From: Rhabdonatronobacter sediminivivens | GTDB taxonomy: Bacteria > Pseudomonadota > Alphaproteobacteria > Rhodobacterales > Rhodobacteraceae | Direction of reading: 5' to 3' | Assembly (NCBI RefSeq): GCF_013415485.1 | Contig: NZ_JACBXS010000008.1 | Span: 62,001-126,000 of the forward strand | DNA: 64,000 bases | Program-made: the position numbers and the translations under genes | Shown: positions 1-7,631 of the stretch, piece after piece | Layout: each line of letters opens with the position of its first letter | Position numbering within the stretch: position 1 is the stretch's first letter | Notes under the pieces: generated by a model | Told to the model about the DNA's origin: nothing | What the model saw: the letters and a program-made list of their open reading frames with translations, nothing else | The model's database searches: none

Positions 1-6
1 GAACAT
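1..6 (-). CDS. Possible first codons of a leftward gene leaving the window
   Basis: On the minus strand an ATG at 6-4 is preceded, after five bases, by a strong Shine-Dalgarno GGAGGG (complement of 11-16). This is what the start of a gene running off the left edge would look like, divergent from xthA. Only two codons are inside the window, so nothing can be said about the product and the call rests on the ribosome-binding site alone. Confidence 0.3.
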
Positions 7-153
7 GAAACCCTCCGGGCAAGCATGCCCAAATGCAGTATGGCCGGGCGTCGGAAGCGAAAGGGCCAGCTTGCGCCGGATTTCAGCCCAAACAGGGTTT
101 TCGCGCCGGTGAACAGCGGCTAGGAACGGCGCATCACCCAACAGGAGCGCCCG

Positions 154-942
154 ATGCCCCTCACCATTGCCACATGGAACATCAATTCGGTTCGCCTGCG
201 GGCGGGGCTGGTGACCCGGCTGCTGCACGAGGAAGCGCCCGATATCCTGTGCCTGCAGGAATGCAAGAGCCCGGTCGACAAGATTCCGTTCGAGCTGTTT
301 GCCCAGGCAGGCTATGGCCATTGGGTTGCGCGCGGTCAGAAAGGATACAACGGCGTGGCCATCCTGTCGCGGCTGCCGCTGGAAGATGCGGGCCATATCG
401 ACTGGTGCGGGCGGGGCGATGCGCGCCATGTCGCGGCCCGGCTGGAAAACGGCGTGCTGATTCACAACATGTATATCCCCGCGGGCGGCGATGTGCCGGA
501 CCGCGAGGTGAACGAGAAGTTCGGCCACAAGCTGGATTTCCTGACGCAGATGCAACAGGAATTCTCGGACACCCGCCCGGAGCGCGCGATCCTGGTGGGC
601 GATCTGAACATCGCCCCGCGCGAGGATGACGTCTGGAACCACAAGCAACTCTTGAAGATCGTCAGCCATACGCCGATCGAAACCGAGCATCTGGGCGCCG
701 CCCAGGAGAGCGGCGGCTGGGTCGATGTCACGCGCCAGGATATCCCCGAAGGCCAGCTGTACAGCTGGTGGTCCTATCGCGCGCGCGACTGGGATGCCGC
801 GGACAAGGGGCGACGGCTGGACCATATCTGGGCCAGCGCGGATATTGCGCCGGCCGCCCATGGCTCGCGCATTCTGCGCGCGGCGCGCGGCTGGCAGCAA
901 CCTTCCGATCACGCGCCCGTTTTTGCCAGCTTCGATCTCTGA
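154..942 (+). CDS. xth: Exodeoxyribonuclease III (AP endonuclease)
   Basis: A 262-residue protein of the exonuclease III / endonuclease-exonuclease-phosphatase fold. It would cleave DNA 5' of abasic sites in base-excision repair and trim 3' ends. Visible family motifs are the N-terminal WNINSVR, the metal-binding Glu36 in LQECK, GDLNIAP in the middle and the C-terminal SDHAPV with the catalytic His. Length matches the family. The start at ATG 154 follows CAGGAG at a normal distance and begins right at the conserved LTIATWNINS segment. It stands alone, with a convergent hydrolase gene downstream. Function is well supported by motifs. Confidence 0.93.
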   Translation: MPLTIATWNINSVRLRAGLVTRLLHEEAPDILCLQECKSPVDKIPFELFAQAGYGHWVARGQKGYNGVAILSRLPLEDAGHIDWCGRGDARHVAARLENGVLIHNMYIPAGGDVPDREVNEKFGHKLDFLTQMQQEFSDTRPERAILVGDLNIAPREDDVWNHKQLLKIVSHTPIETEHLGAAQESGGWVDVTRQDIPEGQLYSWWSYRARDWDAADKGRRLDHIWASADIAPAAHGSRILRAARGWQQPSDHAPVFASFDL

Positions 943-1068
943 CCCGCCGCAGCGCGACATCCGCATCCGCAGCGACCGCCAAAGCGCCCGCTCCGCACGC
1001 CTGGGGCGGGTGCTTTCCGGCGCGAATGCCCACCGGAGGCATTTGCGCATGAGCCCGCCCCGGAGCGT

Positions 1069-1878
1069 TCACCCCACAAAGGCACATGTCAGGGGCGCTT
1101 GAGGCTGGCGCAGCGCTTCGATCACGGTGAAATGGTTTTGGCCGGGCTCGATCTCCAGGCGCACCCGGCCATCGAAACCTTCCCACATCAAGGCCATCAA
1201 CCGGGCCTGGCGAATGAACTCGGGCCGTTCCGCCGCACCAACCCAGACTGACAGATCCGGTTGCCCGAAGGGCGCGCATAGCGCCGGACTTTCGGCCCGG
1301 GCCATGGCCGGATCCAGCTGCAATGTGGCATTCATCTGCGTTTTCAGGAGCGGACGCAGATCATGCAACCCGCTGATCGACAGCACATGCTCGATCCGGT
1401 CGCGCACGGGCGTCGCCAGCGGCGTGTCCGCACAGATCATCCGTGTCACCAGATGCCCGCCCGCCGAATGCCCCGCCAACCGCACGGGGCCGGAAATCCG
1501 CGCGGCCGCCGCTTCGATCGCCGCCCCCATGGCGCGCGTCATCTCTGCAAGCGTTGCGTCGGGTGCCAACGGATAGCTGGGAAGCGCCACCGCCCACCCC
1601 CGCGCCCGGGCGCCCTCGGCCAGATGCGTCCAGAAGGACCTGTCAAACTTCATCCAGTACCCGCCATGGACAAACACTGCCAGACCCCGCGCAGCGCCTT
1701 CGGGATGCACCAGATCGAAGGTCGCCCTCGGCCCGTCGCCATATTCCAGCGCCTCTTCGAACGCAGCGCCCAGCCCCACCCGATACCCTGCCGCCGCCGC
1801 CGCCCAGGCATCGGGCAACGCCTCGGACCCCGGCACATGCGCCATATTGGCATAGGCCTCATCCCAGTCCCTTTGCAT
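1069..1878 (-). CDS. Alpha/beta hydrolase, kynurenine formamidase-like
   Basis: A 269-residue alpha/beta hydrolase. It carries the HGGYW oxyanion motif and the GHSAGGH nucleophile elbow (Ser), with an acidic and a His residue (GQNHFTV) near the C-terminus. HGGxW is typical of the hydrolase-type kynurenine formamidases, which split N-formylkynurenine to kynurenine and formate in tryptophan breakdown. It is the last gene of the anthranilate operon, separated from the CoA ligase by a repeat element. A formamidase here would link tryptophan to 2-aminobenzoate; that link is inference, since other carboxylesterases share the fold. An ATG lies at 1887, but the one at 1878 has AAGGA eight bases upstream, so I prefer 1878. 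Confidence 0.75.
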   Translation of the reverse strand: MQRDWDEAYANMAHVPGSEALPDAWAAAAAGYRVGLGAAFEEALEYGDGPRATFDLVHPEGAARGLAVFVHGGYWMKFDRSFWTHLAEGARARGWAVALPSYPLAPDATLAEMTRAMGAAIEAAAARISGPVRLAGHSAGGHLVTRMICADTPLATPVRDRIEHVLSISGLHDLRPLLKTQMNATLQLDPAMARAESPALCAPFGQPDLSVWVGAAERPEFIRQARLMALMWEGFDGRVRLEIEPGQNHFTVIEALRQPQAPLTCAFVG

Positions 1879-1888
1879 CCCTGCCATC

Positions 1889-1954
1889 CTTCATCTTGCC
1901 AAAAATACTCCGGGGGGGGGCGGCCGGAACGGCAGACGGGGGGCTGCCCCCCGT
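1889..1954 (-). repeat. GGAGTATTT intergenic element, copy 1
   Basis: Between the CoA ligase and hydrolase genes, read leftward: a perfect hairpin ACGGGGGGC/GCCCCCCGT (1936-1954), a C-rich stretch, then CGGAGTATTTTTGGCAAGATGAAGG split over 1889-1911. The end of the element provides the AAGGA that serves as ribosome-binding site for the hydrolase. Copies 2 (5566) and 3 (42608) share GGAGTATTT plus a purine-rich tail. I read it as a dispersed intergenic repeat; no transposase is linked to it. Confidence 0.6.
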
Positions 1955-1966
1955 CCCCGCCCGGCC

Positions 1967-3592
1967 TCATATGCCGTCGCGCAGGCGAAAACGCTGGATC
2001 TTGCCCGTGGCGGTCTTGGGCAGCGCCCCGCAGAACAGCACGCGGCGCGGATACTTGTAGGGCGCGATCACCGCCTTCACATGGGCCTGCAACCGCTCCA
2101 CCGTTGCCGCATCAGGCGCCACATCCTCGGCCAGCACCACATGGGCACAGACGATCTGACCGCGCGCGGCATCCGGCGCGCTGACCACGGCACATTCCAC
2201 CACATCGGGATGCCCCAGCAATGCCGCCTCGACCTCGGGTGCCGCGATATTGTAGCCCGAGGACACGATCATGTCGTCATTGCGCGCGGCGAAATGAAAG
2301 TAACCCTCTGCGTCCTGCACGAAACTGTCGCCGGTGATGTTCCAGCCATCCTCCACGTAGTCATGCTGGCGCGGGTCATCCAGATAACGGCATCCGGTCG
2401 GCCCGCGCACCGCCAACCGCCCCACCTGCCCGCGCGGCACTTCGTTGCCCTCCGCATCCACCACCCTGGCCTCATACCCGGTCACCGGCCGTCCGGTGCA
2501 GCCGGGGCGATGGTCGTCAAACCGGTTGGAGATGAAGATATGCAGCATCTCCGTCGCGCCGATCCCGTCCAGCATCGGCTTGCCCGTGCGCGCGATCCAG
2601 TCCTCGTATATCGGCGCGGGCAGGGTCTCGCCTGCGCTCACAGCCGCCCGAAGCGAGGAAAGGTCCGCGCCATCATCCATGGCCTTGAGCATCACCCGAT
2701 ATGCCGTGGGGGCGGTGAAGCAGACCGTAGCGCGGTATTGCTGGATGATATCAATCAGATTGGGCGGCGAGGCATTCTCCAGCAAGCACGCCGCCGCCCC
2801 GAACCGCAGGGGAAACACAGCCAACCCACCAAGACCAAAGGTGAACGCCAGCGGCGGCGAGCCGACGAAGACATCCCGGGGCGTCACCCCCAGAACTTCC
2901 CTGGCGTAGCCGTCGGCGATGATCAGCAGATCACGGTGGAAATGCATGGTTGCCTTCGGGTTGCCCGTGGTCCCGCTGGTGAAACCCAGCAGCGCCACAT
3001 CGTCGCGCCCCGTCTTCGCCGCCTCGAACCGCACGGGCTTGGACAGCGCCGCGCGGTCCAGTTCCGCATCATGGTTGGCGGTGCCGTCAAAGCCCACCAC
3101 CTTGGTCAGCACGTTCGAGGATTTGGCGCACTGCACCATTTCATCCATCAGCCGCGTGTCGCACAGCGCCAGGCTGGCTTCCGCCTTGTCCATGATCCGG
3201 CCCAACTCGCCCGCGCGCAGCATGGGCATGGTGTTGACCACCACCGCGCCCGCCTTGGTCGCTGCCAGCCAGGCGGCCACCATCGCCGGGTTGTTCGCCG
3301 AACGGATCAGCACCCGGTTGCCGGGCCTCACACCATAGTCACTGACCAGCGCATGGGCGATACGGTTGGTCCAGTCGGTCAGTTCCTTGTAGGTGCGCAT
3401 CCGCCCGTTGCCGATCAGCGCGGTATGATCGCCGAAGCCGCGCTCCACCATGCGGTCGGTCAATTCCACGCCCGCATTCAGCCACTCGGGATAGTCGAAC
3501 CCCTCAAGCCGCAGGTCAGGCCAGTCACCGGGCGCGGGCAGGCGGTCGCGGGTGAAGCTGTCCACATGCCCGCTGGGGCCAAGCACGGTCAT
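1967..3592 (-). CDS. Benzoate-CoA ligase family protein, probable 2-aminobenzoate-CoA ligase
   Basis: A 541-residue adenylate-forming enzyme of the ANL superfamily that would activate an aromatic acid to its CoA thioester with ATP. The P-loop-like motif FTSGTTGNPKA, the GATEM segment, the A8-type DSFVQDAEGYFHFAARNDD region and the C-terminal catalytic Lys in PKTATGKIQR are all visible. The benzoate/2-aminobenzoate branch is suggested by sequence style and mainly by context: the operon also encodes a fused aryl-CoA monooxygenase/reductase and beta-oxidation-type enzymes, as in aerobic anthranilate degradation. The start overlaps the RidA stop (ATGA), which implies translational coupling. Salicylate or benzoate as substrate cannot be excluded from sequence. 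Confidence 0.85.
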   Translation of the reverse strand: MTVLGPSGHVDSFTRDRLPAPGDWPDLRLEGFDYPEWLNAGVELTDRMVERGFGDHTALIGNGRMRTYKELTDWTNRIAHALVSDYGVRPGNRVLIRSANNPAMVAAWLAATKAGAVVVNTMPMLRAGELGRIMDKAEASLALCDTRLMDEMVQCAKSSNVLTKVVGFDGTANHDAELDRAALSKPVRFEAAKTGRDDVALLGFTSGTTGNPKATMHFHRDLLIIADGYAREVLGVTPRDVFVGSPPLAFTFGLGGLAVFPLRFGAAACLLENASPPNLIDIIQQYRATVCFTAPTAYRVMLKAMDDGADLSSLRAAVSAGETLPAPIYEDWIARTGKPMLDGIGATEMLHIFISNRFDDHRPGCTGRPVTGYEARVVDAEGNEVPRGQVGRLAVRGPTGCRYLDDPRQHDYVEDGWNITGDSFVQDAEGYFHFAARNDDMIVSSGYNIAAPEVEAALLGHPDVVECAVVSAPDAARGQIVCAHVVLAEDVAPDAATVERLQAHVKAVIAPYKYPRRVLFCGALPKTATGKIQRFRLRDGI

Positions 3593-4011
3593 GACCTGCC
3601 CTCCTCCTCAGGGATCACCGCCGTCGCCTCGATCTCGACCAATGCCCGGTCCTCGACCAGCGCCACAACCTGCACCAGCGCCATCGCCGGGTAATGCCGC
3701 CCGATGATCCCGCGATAGGCGCGCCCTATATCGCGCAGGCCGTCCAGATAGGCGCGCTTGTCGGTAACATACCAGGTCAACCGCACCAGATGCTCGGGCC
3801 GCGCGCCCGCCTCGGCCAGGACCGCCACGATATTGCGCAGGGTCTGCGCCACCTGTCCGGCAAAATCGTCGGTCTCGAACTCCTGCTGCGCGTTCCACCC
3901 GATCAGGCCGCCGCAGAACACCATCCGCCCGCGCGCAGCGATCCCGTTGGCGTAGCCGACCGCCGGCTTCCAATGCGCGGGGTGCAGGATTTCATGGGCT
4001 CTATCAGACAT
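3589..4011 (-). CDS. RidA family (YjgF/YER057c) protein
   Basis: A 140-residue single-domain Rid protein. The family hydrolyses reactive enamines/imines to keto compounds plus ammonia. Visible features are the N-terminal HWKPAVGYANG region, the VFCGGLIGWN strand, the long QVAQTLRNIVAVLAEAG helix, an Arg in the VRLTWYVTD strand (R at the usual carboxylate-binding place) and the C-terminal VEIEATAVIP. It lies between thioesterase and CoA ligase with short overlaps at both ends, so it is co-expressed with the anthranilate pathway. The ring-reduced product of the pathway is an enamine, which would give RidA a direct role; this is inference. Confidence 0.85.
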   Translation of the reverse strand: MSDRAHEILHPAHWKPAVGYANGIAARGRMVFCGGLIGWNAQQEFETDDFAGQVAQTLRNIVAVLAEAGARPEHLVRLTWYVTDKRAYLDGLRDIGRAYRGIIGRHYPAMALVQVVALVEDRALVEIEATAVIPEEEGRS

Positions 4012-4423
4012 CGCGCGCCTCCGTGCTCATACGCTCCAGTTTCTCGCGGACATCTTCAGGCCAGCGTTCGGGCCGCCCGTCGCGATTCACGAACACCAGC
4101 ACCGACCACGCTGTCAGCTTGGGCCCATCGCCGCCCCGGGCCACAAGGGTGAGATGCAGGCTGCTGCGCCCGACCCGTGTCACTTCCAGTTCAAACTGCA
4201 ACCGCTCCCCCAACCATGACGGCGCATGGAATTCGGTCTCGATCCGCGCGGTGGGCACGGCATAGCCTTCCTCGACATGCATCCGCGAAAAGGGGTAATG
4301 CAGTTCTTCATCAAAGAAATTCTCGACCACCGAATTGATCATTTCGAAATATCGCGGATAGAAGACGATCCCCGCCGGGTCACAATGGTTGAATTCCACC
4401 GCAATGACGCGCGCATAGCTCAT
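4004..4423 (-). CDS. Acyl-CoA thioesterase, 4-hydroxybenzoyl-CoA thioesterase type
   Basis: A 139-residue hotdog-fold thioesterase. The N-terminal [18 protein letters not shown] matches the 4-hydroxybenzoyl-CoA thioesterase signature with its catalytic Asp. Such enzymes release CoA from aryl- or dead-end acyl-CoA. Its start overlaps the acyl-CoA dehydrogenase stop (ATGA) and its end overlaps the RidA start by eight bases. In this operon it may recycle CoA from stalled intermediates or terminate the pathway. The substrate is not determinable from the sequence. Confidence 0.87.
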   Translation of the reverse strand: MSYARVIAVEFNHCDPAGIVFYPRYFEMINSVVENFFDEELHYPFSRMHVEEGYAVPTARIETEFHAPSWLGERLQFELEVTRVGRSSLHLTLVARGGDGPKLTAWSVLVFVNRDGRPERWPEDVREKLERMSTEARDV

Positions 4424-5565
4424 GGGCTGCCCTCCAGCACCGACCGCGCAATGACGATCTTCTGCACGTCGCTGGCCCCTTCATAGATGCGCAAGGCGCG
4501 GATATCGCGATAGAGGCTTTCGACCGCCATGCCCTTGCGCACCCCGTCCCCGCCAAAGAGCTGCACTGCCGCGTCAATGACCTTTTGCGCGGTCTCGGTG
4601 GCGTGCAGCTTGGCCATCGCCGCCTCGCGCGTGATCCGCGCCGCGCCCATGTCCTTGGCCCAGGCCGCGCGATAGACCAGCAGCGCGCTGGCATCGATCC
4701 CCAGCGCCATGTCCGCCAGATGCCCCTGCACCATCTGCAACTCGGCCATGGGCGCGCCAAAGAGCTGCCGCGCCCGCACCCGGCCCAGGCTTTCGTCCAG
4801 CGCACGCCGCGCCATCCCCAGCGCCGCCGCCCCCACCGTGGGGCGGAAATGGTCCAGCACCGCCATGGCCTGCTTGAACCCCGCCCCAGGCGCGCCGATC
4901 AGCGCGCCCCCGGGCAGGCGCAGGTCGGTCATCCGAAGATGCGCCAGCGGATGCGGGGCCATGACCTCGATCCGCTCCACCACCTCCAGCCCGGGAGTAT
5001 CGGCGGGCATCAGGAAAGCCGAAAGCCCCCGCGCCCCCGGCGCCTCGCCCGTGCGGGCGATCACCACATAGACATCGGCGATCCCACCGTTCGAGATATA
5101 GGTCTTCTCGCCGTTCAACACCCAGCCACCGCCCGCGCGCACCGCGGTTGCCGAAGACGCCGCCACATCCGACCCCGACCCCGGCTCCGTCAGCGCAAAC
5201 CCCGCAATCGCCGCCCCCGCCCGCGTCTGCTCCAACCACACCCGCTGCGGCCCATCCCCGAACAGCGTCACCGCCCCCATCCCCAGCCCCTGCATGGCAA
5301 AGGCGAAATCAGCCAGCGCATCGTGCTGCGCCAGCGTCTCGCGGATCAGGCACAGCGTGCGCACATCCAGCCGCACGCCCGCCTCCGCCCCGGTATACTG
5401 CAACCAGCCCGCGTCCCCCAACGCCGCCACCAGTCCACGGCAGGCCGCGTCCACATCGCCATGATCCACCGGCAGATGCGCCGCGCACCACGCCTCCAGC
5501 CCCGCGGCCAGATCGCGGTGCCGGTCCTCGAAGAACGGCCAGTCGATATAGCTCCGATCCGCCAA
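4420..5565 (-). CDS. Acyl-CoA dehydrogenase family protein
   Basis: A 381-residue FAD-dependent acyl-CoA dehydrogenase. [11 protein letters not shown] (flavin/substrate binding), [13 protein letters not shown] and the C-terminal [12 protein letters not shown] / [16 protein letters not shown] segments are the family signatures. Length is typical (about 380). The frame stays open far upstream into the enoyl-CoA hydratase region, but homology begins at [16 protein letters not shown] at 5565 has GGAG and AGGA at good spacing (5577-5569), and I take that as the start. Those bases belong to a repeat element. It probably oxidises a ring-derived or ring-opened acyl-CoA in the anthranilate pathway. 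Confidence 0.88.
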   Translation of the reverse strand: MADRSYIDWPFFEDRHRDLAAGLEAWCAAHLPVDHGDVDAACRGLVAALGDAGWLQYTGAEAGVRLDVRTLCLIRETLAQHDALADFAFAMQGLGMGAVTLFGDGPQRVWLEQTRAGAAIAGFALTEPGSGSDVAASSATAVRAGGGWVLNGEKTYISNGGIADVYVVIARTGEAPGARGLSAFLMPADTPGLEVVERIEVMAPHPLAHLRMTDLRLPGGALIGAPGAGFKQAMAVLDHFRPTVGAAALGMARRALDESLGRVRARQLFGAPMAELQMVQGHLADMALGIDASALLVYRAAWAKDMGAARITREAAMAKLHATETAQKVIDAAVQLFGGDGVRKGMAVESLYRDIRALRIYEGASDVQKIVIARSVLEGSP

Positions 5566-5626
5566 ATTTCCTGCTCCAAATACTCCGGGGGAGTCGCCGC
5601 AACGCGGCGACGGGGGCAGCGCCCCC
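5566..5626 (-). repeat. GGAGTATTT intergenic element, copy 2
   Basis: Between the enoyl-CoA hydratase stop and the acyl-CoA dehydrogenase start, read leftward: hairpin GGGGGC-GCT-GCCCCC (5626-5612), hairpin GTCGCCGC-GTT-GCGGCGAC (5611-5593), then CCGGAGTATTTGGAGCAGGAAAT ending one base from the TTG start (shown here in pieces of one 23-base tail at 5588-5566). The GGAG/AGGA of this tail is the only ribosome-binding site for the dehydrogenase. Same family as the elements at 1889 and 42608. Confidence 0.6.
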
Positions 5627-5635
5627 AAACCCCGC

Positions 5636-6463
5636 TCAGTCCCCCTCGAACACCGGCTTTTCCTTGGCGACGAACGCCCGATACGCTCGCTCGAAATCGC
5701 GGGTCTGCATGCAGAGCGCCTGGGCCTGCGCCTCGGCCTCGATCGCCTGCTCCAGCCCCATGTTCCATTCCTGATTGAGCTGCGTCTTGGTGATCCCATG
5801 GGCAAAGACCGGCCCCGCGGCCAGCCGATGCGCCAGCGCCAGCGCCGCATCCTCCAGTTCCGCCGCCGGATGCAGCGCGTTCCAGAACCCCCAGGCATGC
5901 CCCTCCTCGGCCCGCATGGACCGACCGGTGTACAGCAGTTCCGCCGCCCGCCCCTGCCCGATGATCCGGGGCAGCATGGCGCAGGCCCCCATGTCACACC
6001 CCGCGAGCCCGACACGCGTGAACAGGAAGGCGCAGACGGCCTCGGGCGTGGCCAGCCGCAGGTCGGACGCCATCGCCATGATCGCCCCGGCCCCCACGGC
6101 CACCCCGTCCACCGCCGAAATCACCGGGCGCCCACAGCCGATCATCGCCTTGACCAGATCGCCGGTCATGCGGGTGAAGGCCAGCAGGTCCTTCATCTCC
6201 ATGCCGACCAGGGGGCCGATGATGTCATGCACATCCCCGCCCGAACAGAAATTCCCCCCGTTCGAGGCGATCACCACCACATCCACGTCCCGCGCATGGG
6301 CCAGCGCACGGAAAGTGTCGCGCAATTCGGCATAACTGTCGAAGGTCAGCGGGTTCTTGCGCTCGGGCCGATTCAGGCGGATCACGGCGATCCGGTCGCG
6401 CCAGTCCCACAGGAAATGCACAGGCTTGTGCCCGGCCATGCTGGTGGTGCCAAAACCGCTCAT
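5636..6463 (-). CDS. Enoyl-CoA hydratase/isomerase (crotonase) family protein
   Basis: A 275-residue crotonase-fold protein. The first oxyanion segment [11 protein letters not shown] and the second [11 protein letters not shown] are clear. The catalytic region reads [11 protein letters not shown], with Asp where classical hydratases have Glu, resembling dienoyl-CoA isomerase or ring-hydrolase branches. It would hydrate, isomerise or open a cyclic unsaturated acyl-CoA in the anthranilate pathway. The start overlaps the MarR stop (ATGA). An alternative Met nine codons in exists. The 70-base gap to the next gene holds a repeat element. The exact reaction is not determinable here. Confidence 0.85.
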   Translation of the reverse strand: MSGFGTTSMAGHKPVHFLWDWRDRIAVIRLNRPERKNPLTFDSYAELRDTFRALAHARDVDVVVIASNGGNFCSGGDVHDIIGPLVGMEMKDLLAFTRMTGDLVKAMIGCGRPVISAVDGVAVGAGAIMAMASDLRLATPEAVCAFLFTRVGLAGCDMGACAMLPRIIGQGRAAELLYTGRSMRAEEGHAWGFWNALHPAAELEDAALALAHRLAAGPVFAHGITKTQLNQEWNMGLEQAIEAEAQAQALCMQTRDFERAYRAFVAKEKPVFEGD

Positions 6464-6912
6464 CCCTGCCCCCCGCGCATCCGATGCATCACGCCGCGCA
6501 AGGCGTCCAGGTCCTGGGCCGTCAGCCCGGCCAGCAGCTTGTTCACCTCGCGCGCGTGATCGGCAGCCAATTCCTCGAACCGGCGGTGCCCCACTTCGGT
6601 CAGCGCCACATGCACGGTGCGTCGGTCATCGGGCGAGGGCGTGCGCCGCGCCAGCCCGTCGCGCTCCAGCCGGTCCACTACCGCCGTGGCATTGCCATTG
6701 GACACCAGCAACCGGCGGCTGAGTTCCGTCATCGTCATCGGCCCGCCATTGGCGTGCAGCGCGGCCATCACGTCGAACCGCGGCAGGGTGGTGGCGTGTT
6801 CCACCCGCAGGAATTCGCGCAGATGGTTCTCCACCTTGCGCGCCACCCCCAGCAGGCGCAACCATGCGCGCAGACGGCGCCTGGACAGCAGGTCATCGAC
6901 CGGTTCGCTCAT
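6460..6912 (-). CDS. MarR family transcriptional regulator
   Basis: A 150-residue winged-helix regulator. The [32 protein letters not shown] stretch spans recognition helix and start of the wing (around residues 58-90), followed by the [14 protein letters not shown] wing typical of MarR. Such regulators in aromatic-acid clusters usually repress the catabolic operon and release DNA on binding an aryl-CoA. It is embedded in the operon (ATGA overlaps on both sides), so it would autoregulate. A candidate operator is the palindrome at 9973-9984 before the first gene. Effector and site are inference. Confidence 0.88.
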   Translation of the reverse strand: MSEPVDDLLSRRRLRAWLRLLGVARKVENHLREFLRVEHATTLPRFDVMAALHANGGPMTMTELSRRLLVSNGNATAVVDRLERDGLARRTPSPDDRRTVHVALTEVGHRRFEELAADHAREVNKLLAGLTAQDLDALRGVMHRMRGGQG

Positions 6913-7631
6913 ACCTCTCCCCCCGACACCGACAGCGCGTGTCCGTTCACCATAGACGCTTCGGGCGATGCAAGAAACCGCGCAGCCGCCACAACTTCGG
7001 ACGGAGCCACCAGACGCCCCACGGGGTTGCCTTCGACCACGCGGGCCTCGGCCGCAGCGCGCTCCAGCCCGTAGCGCTCCTGCACCGCCTGCGCAGCGGC
7101 TTCGGCCAGTGGTGTGTCCACGAAGCCGGGGCAGATGGCGTTGCAGGTGATGCCCCTTTTCGCCACCTCCAGCGCGACCGAACGCACCAGCCCCAGCACC
7201 CCGTGCTTGGAGGCCGCATAGGCCGCGATCGTCGGCCCGCCCTTCAGGCTGGCGGTCGAGGCCATGGCGATCAGCCGCCCGCCTGCGCCCATCCCTTCGA
7301 GCGCCGCACGAAAGGTCAGGAAGGTGCCGGTCAGATTCACCGCCAGCGTCCGGTTCCAGTCCTCCAGCGTGATGTTGCGCAGCCTGCCCGCTGTGCCCCC
7401 GCCCGCATTGGCGATCACCACATCGAAGGAGGCATCGAACAGCGCCGCGACCGATGCCTCATCGGTCACATCCGCCTTGCGGCATTCCATCCCGCGCCCG
7501 CCATCGGTTTCGCGCAAGGCGTCCATCCGGCGCCCGCTGATCGTCACCTTGTCATCCGCTTCGGCAAAGGCGCGGGCCAGCGCGCGGCCAATGCCCGAGC
7601 CGCCGCCAGTGATCAGCACGCGGCGGGTCAT
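6909..7631 (-). CDS. SDR family NAD(P)-dependent oxidoreductase
   Basis: A 240-residue short-chain dehydrogenase. The N-terminal [10 protein letters not shown] is the Rossmann dinucleotide motif, VIANAGGG the NAG motif, and YAASKHG carries the catalytic Tyr/Lys with Ser in [34 protein letters not shown] is the usual C-terminal signature. ATG 7631 overlaps the TGA of the monooxygenase gene, and homology begins right there, so upstream extension is unlikely. It probably acts as the 3-hydroxyacyl-CoA dehydrogenase-type step of the anthranilate route, converting a ring alcohol to ketone or the reverse; the substrate is inferred from context. Confidence 0.88.
   Translation of the reverse strand: MTRRVLITGGGSGIGRALARAFAEADDKVTISGRRMDALRETDGGRGMECRKADVTDEASVAALFDASFDVVIANAGGGTAGRLRNITLEDWNRTLAVNLTGTFLTFRAALEGMGAGGRLIAMASTASLKGGPTIAAYAASKHGVLGLVRSVALEVAKRGITCNAICPGFVDTPLAEAAAQAVQERYGLERAAAEARVVEGNPVGRLVAPSEVVAAARFLASPEASMVNGHALSVSGGEV

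Noticed and set aside
1911-1920. Long G-run as a possible sequencing error
   Set aside because: It is part of a repeat whose other copies also have G/C-runs, and lies between genes, so no frame is affected; length may still vary.
5566-6015. N-terminal extension of the acyl-CoA dehydrogenase upstream of 5565
   Set aside because: The extra residues are Arg/Gly-rich, overlap the real enoyl-CoA hydratase gene and have no homology; the TTG at 5565 has a good ribosome-binding site.
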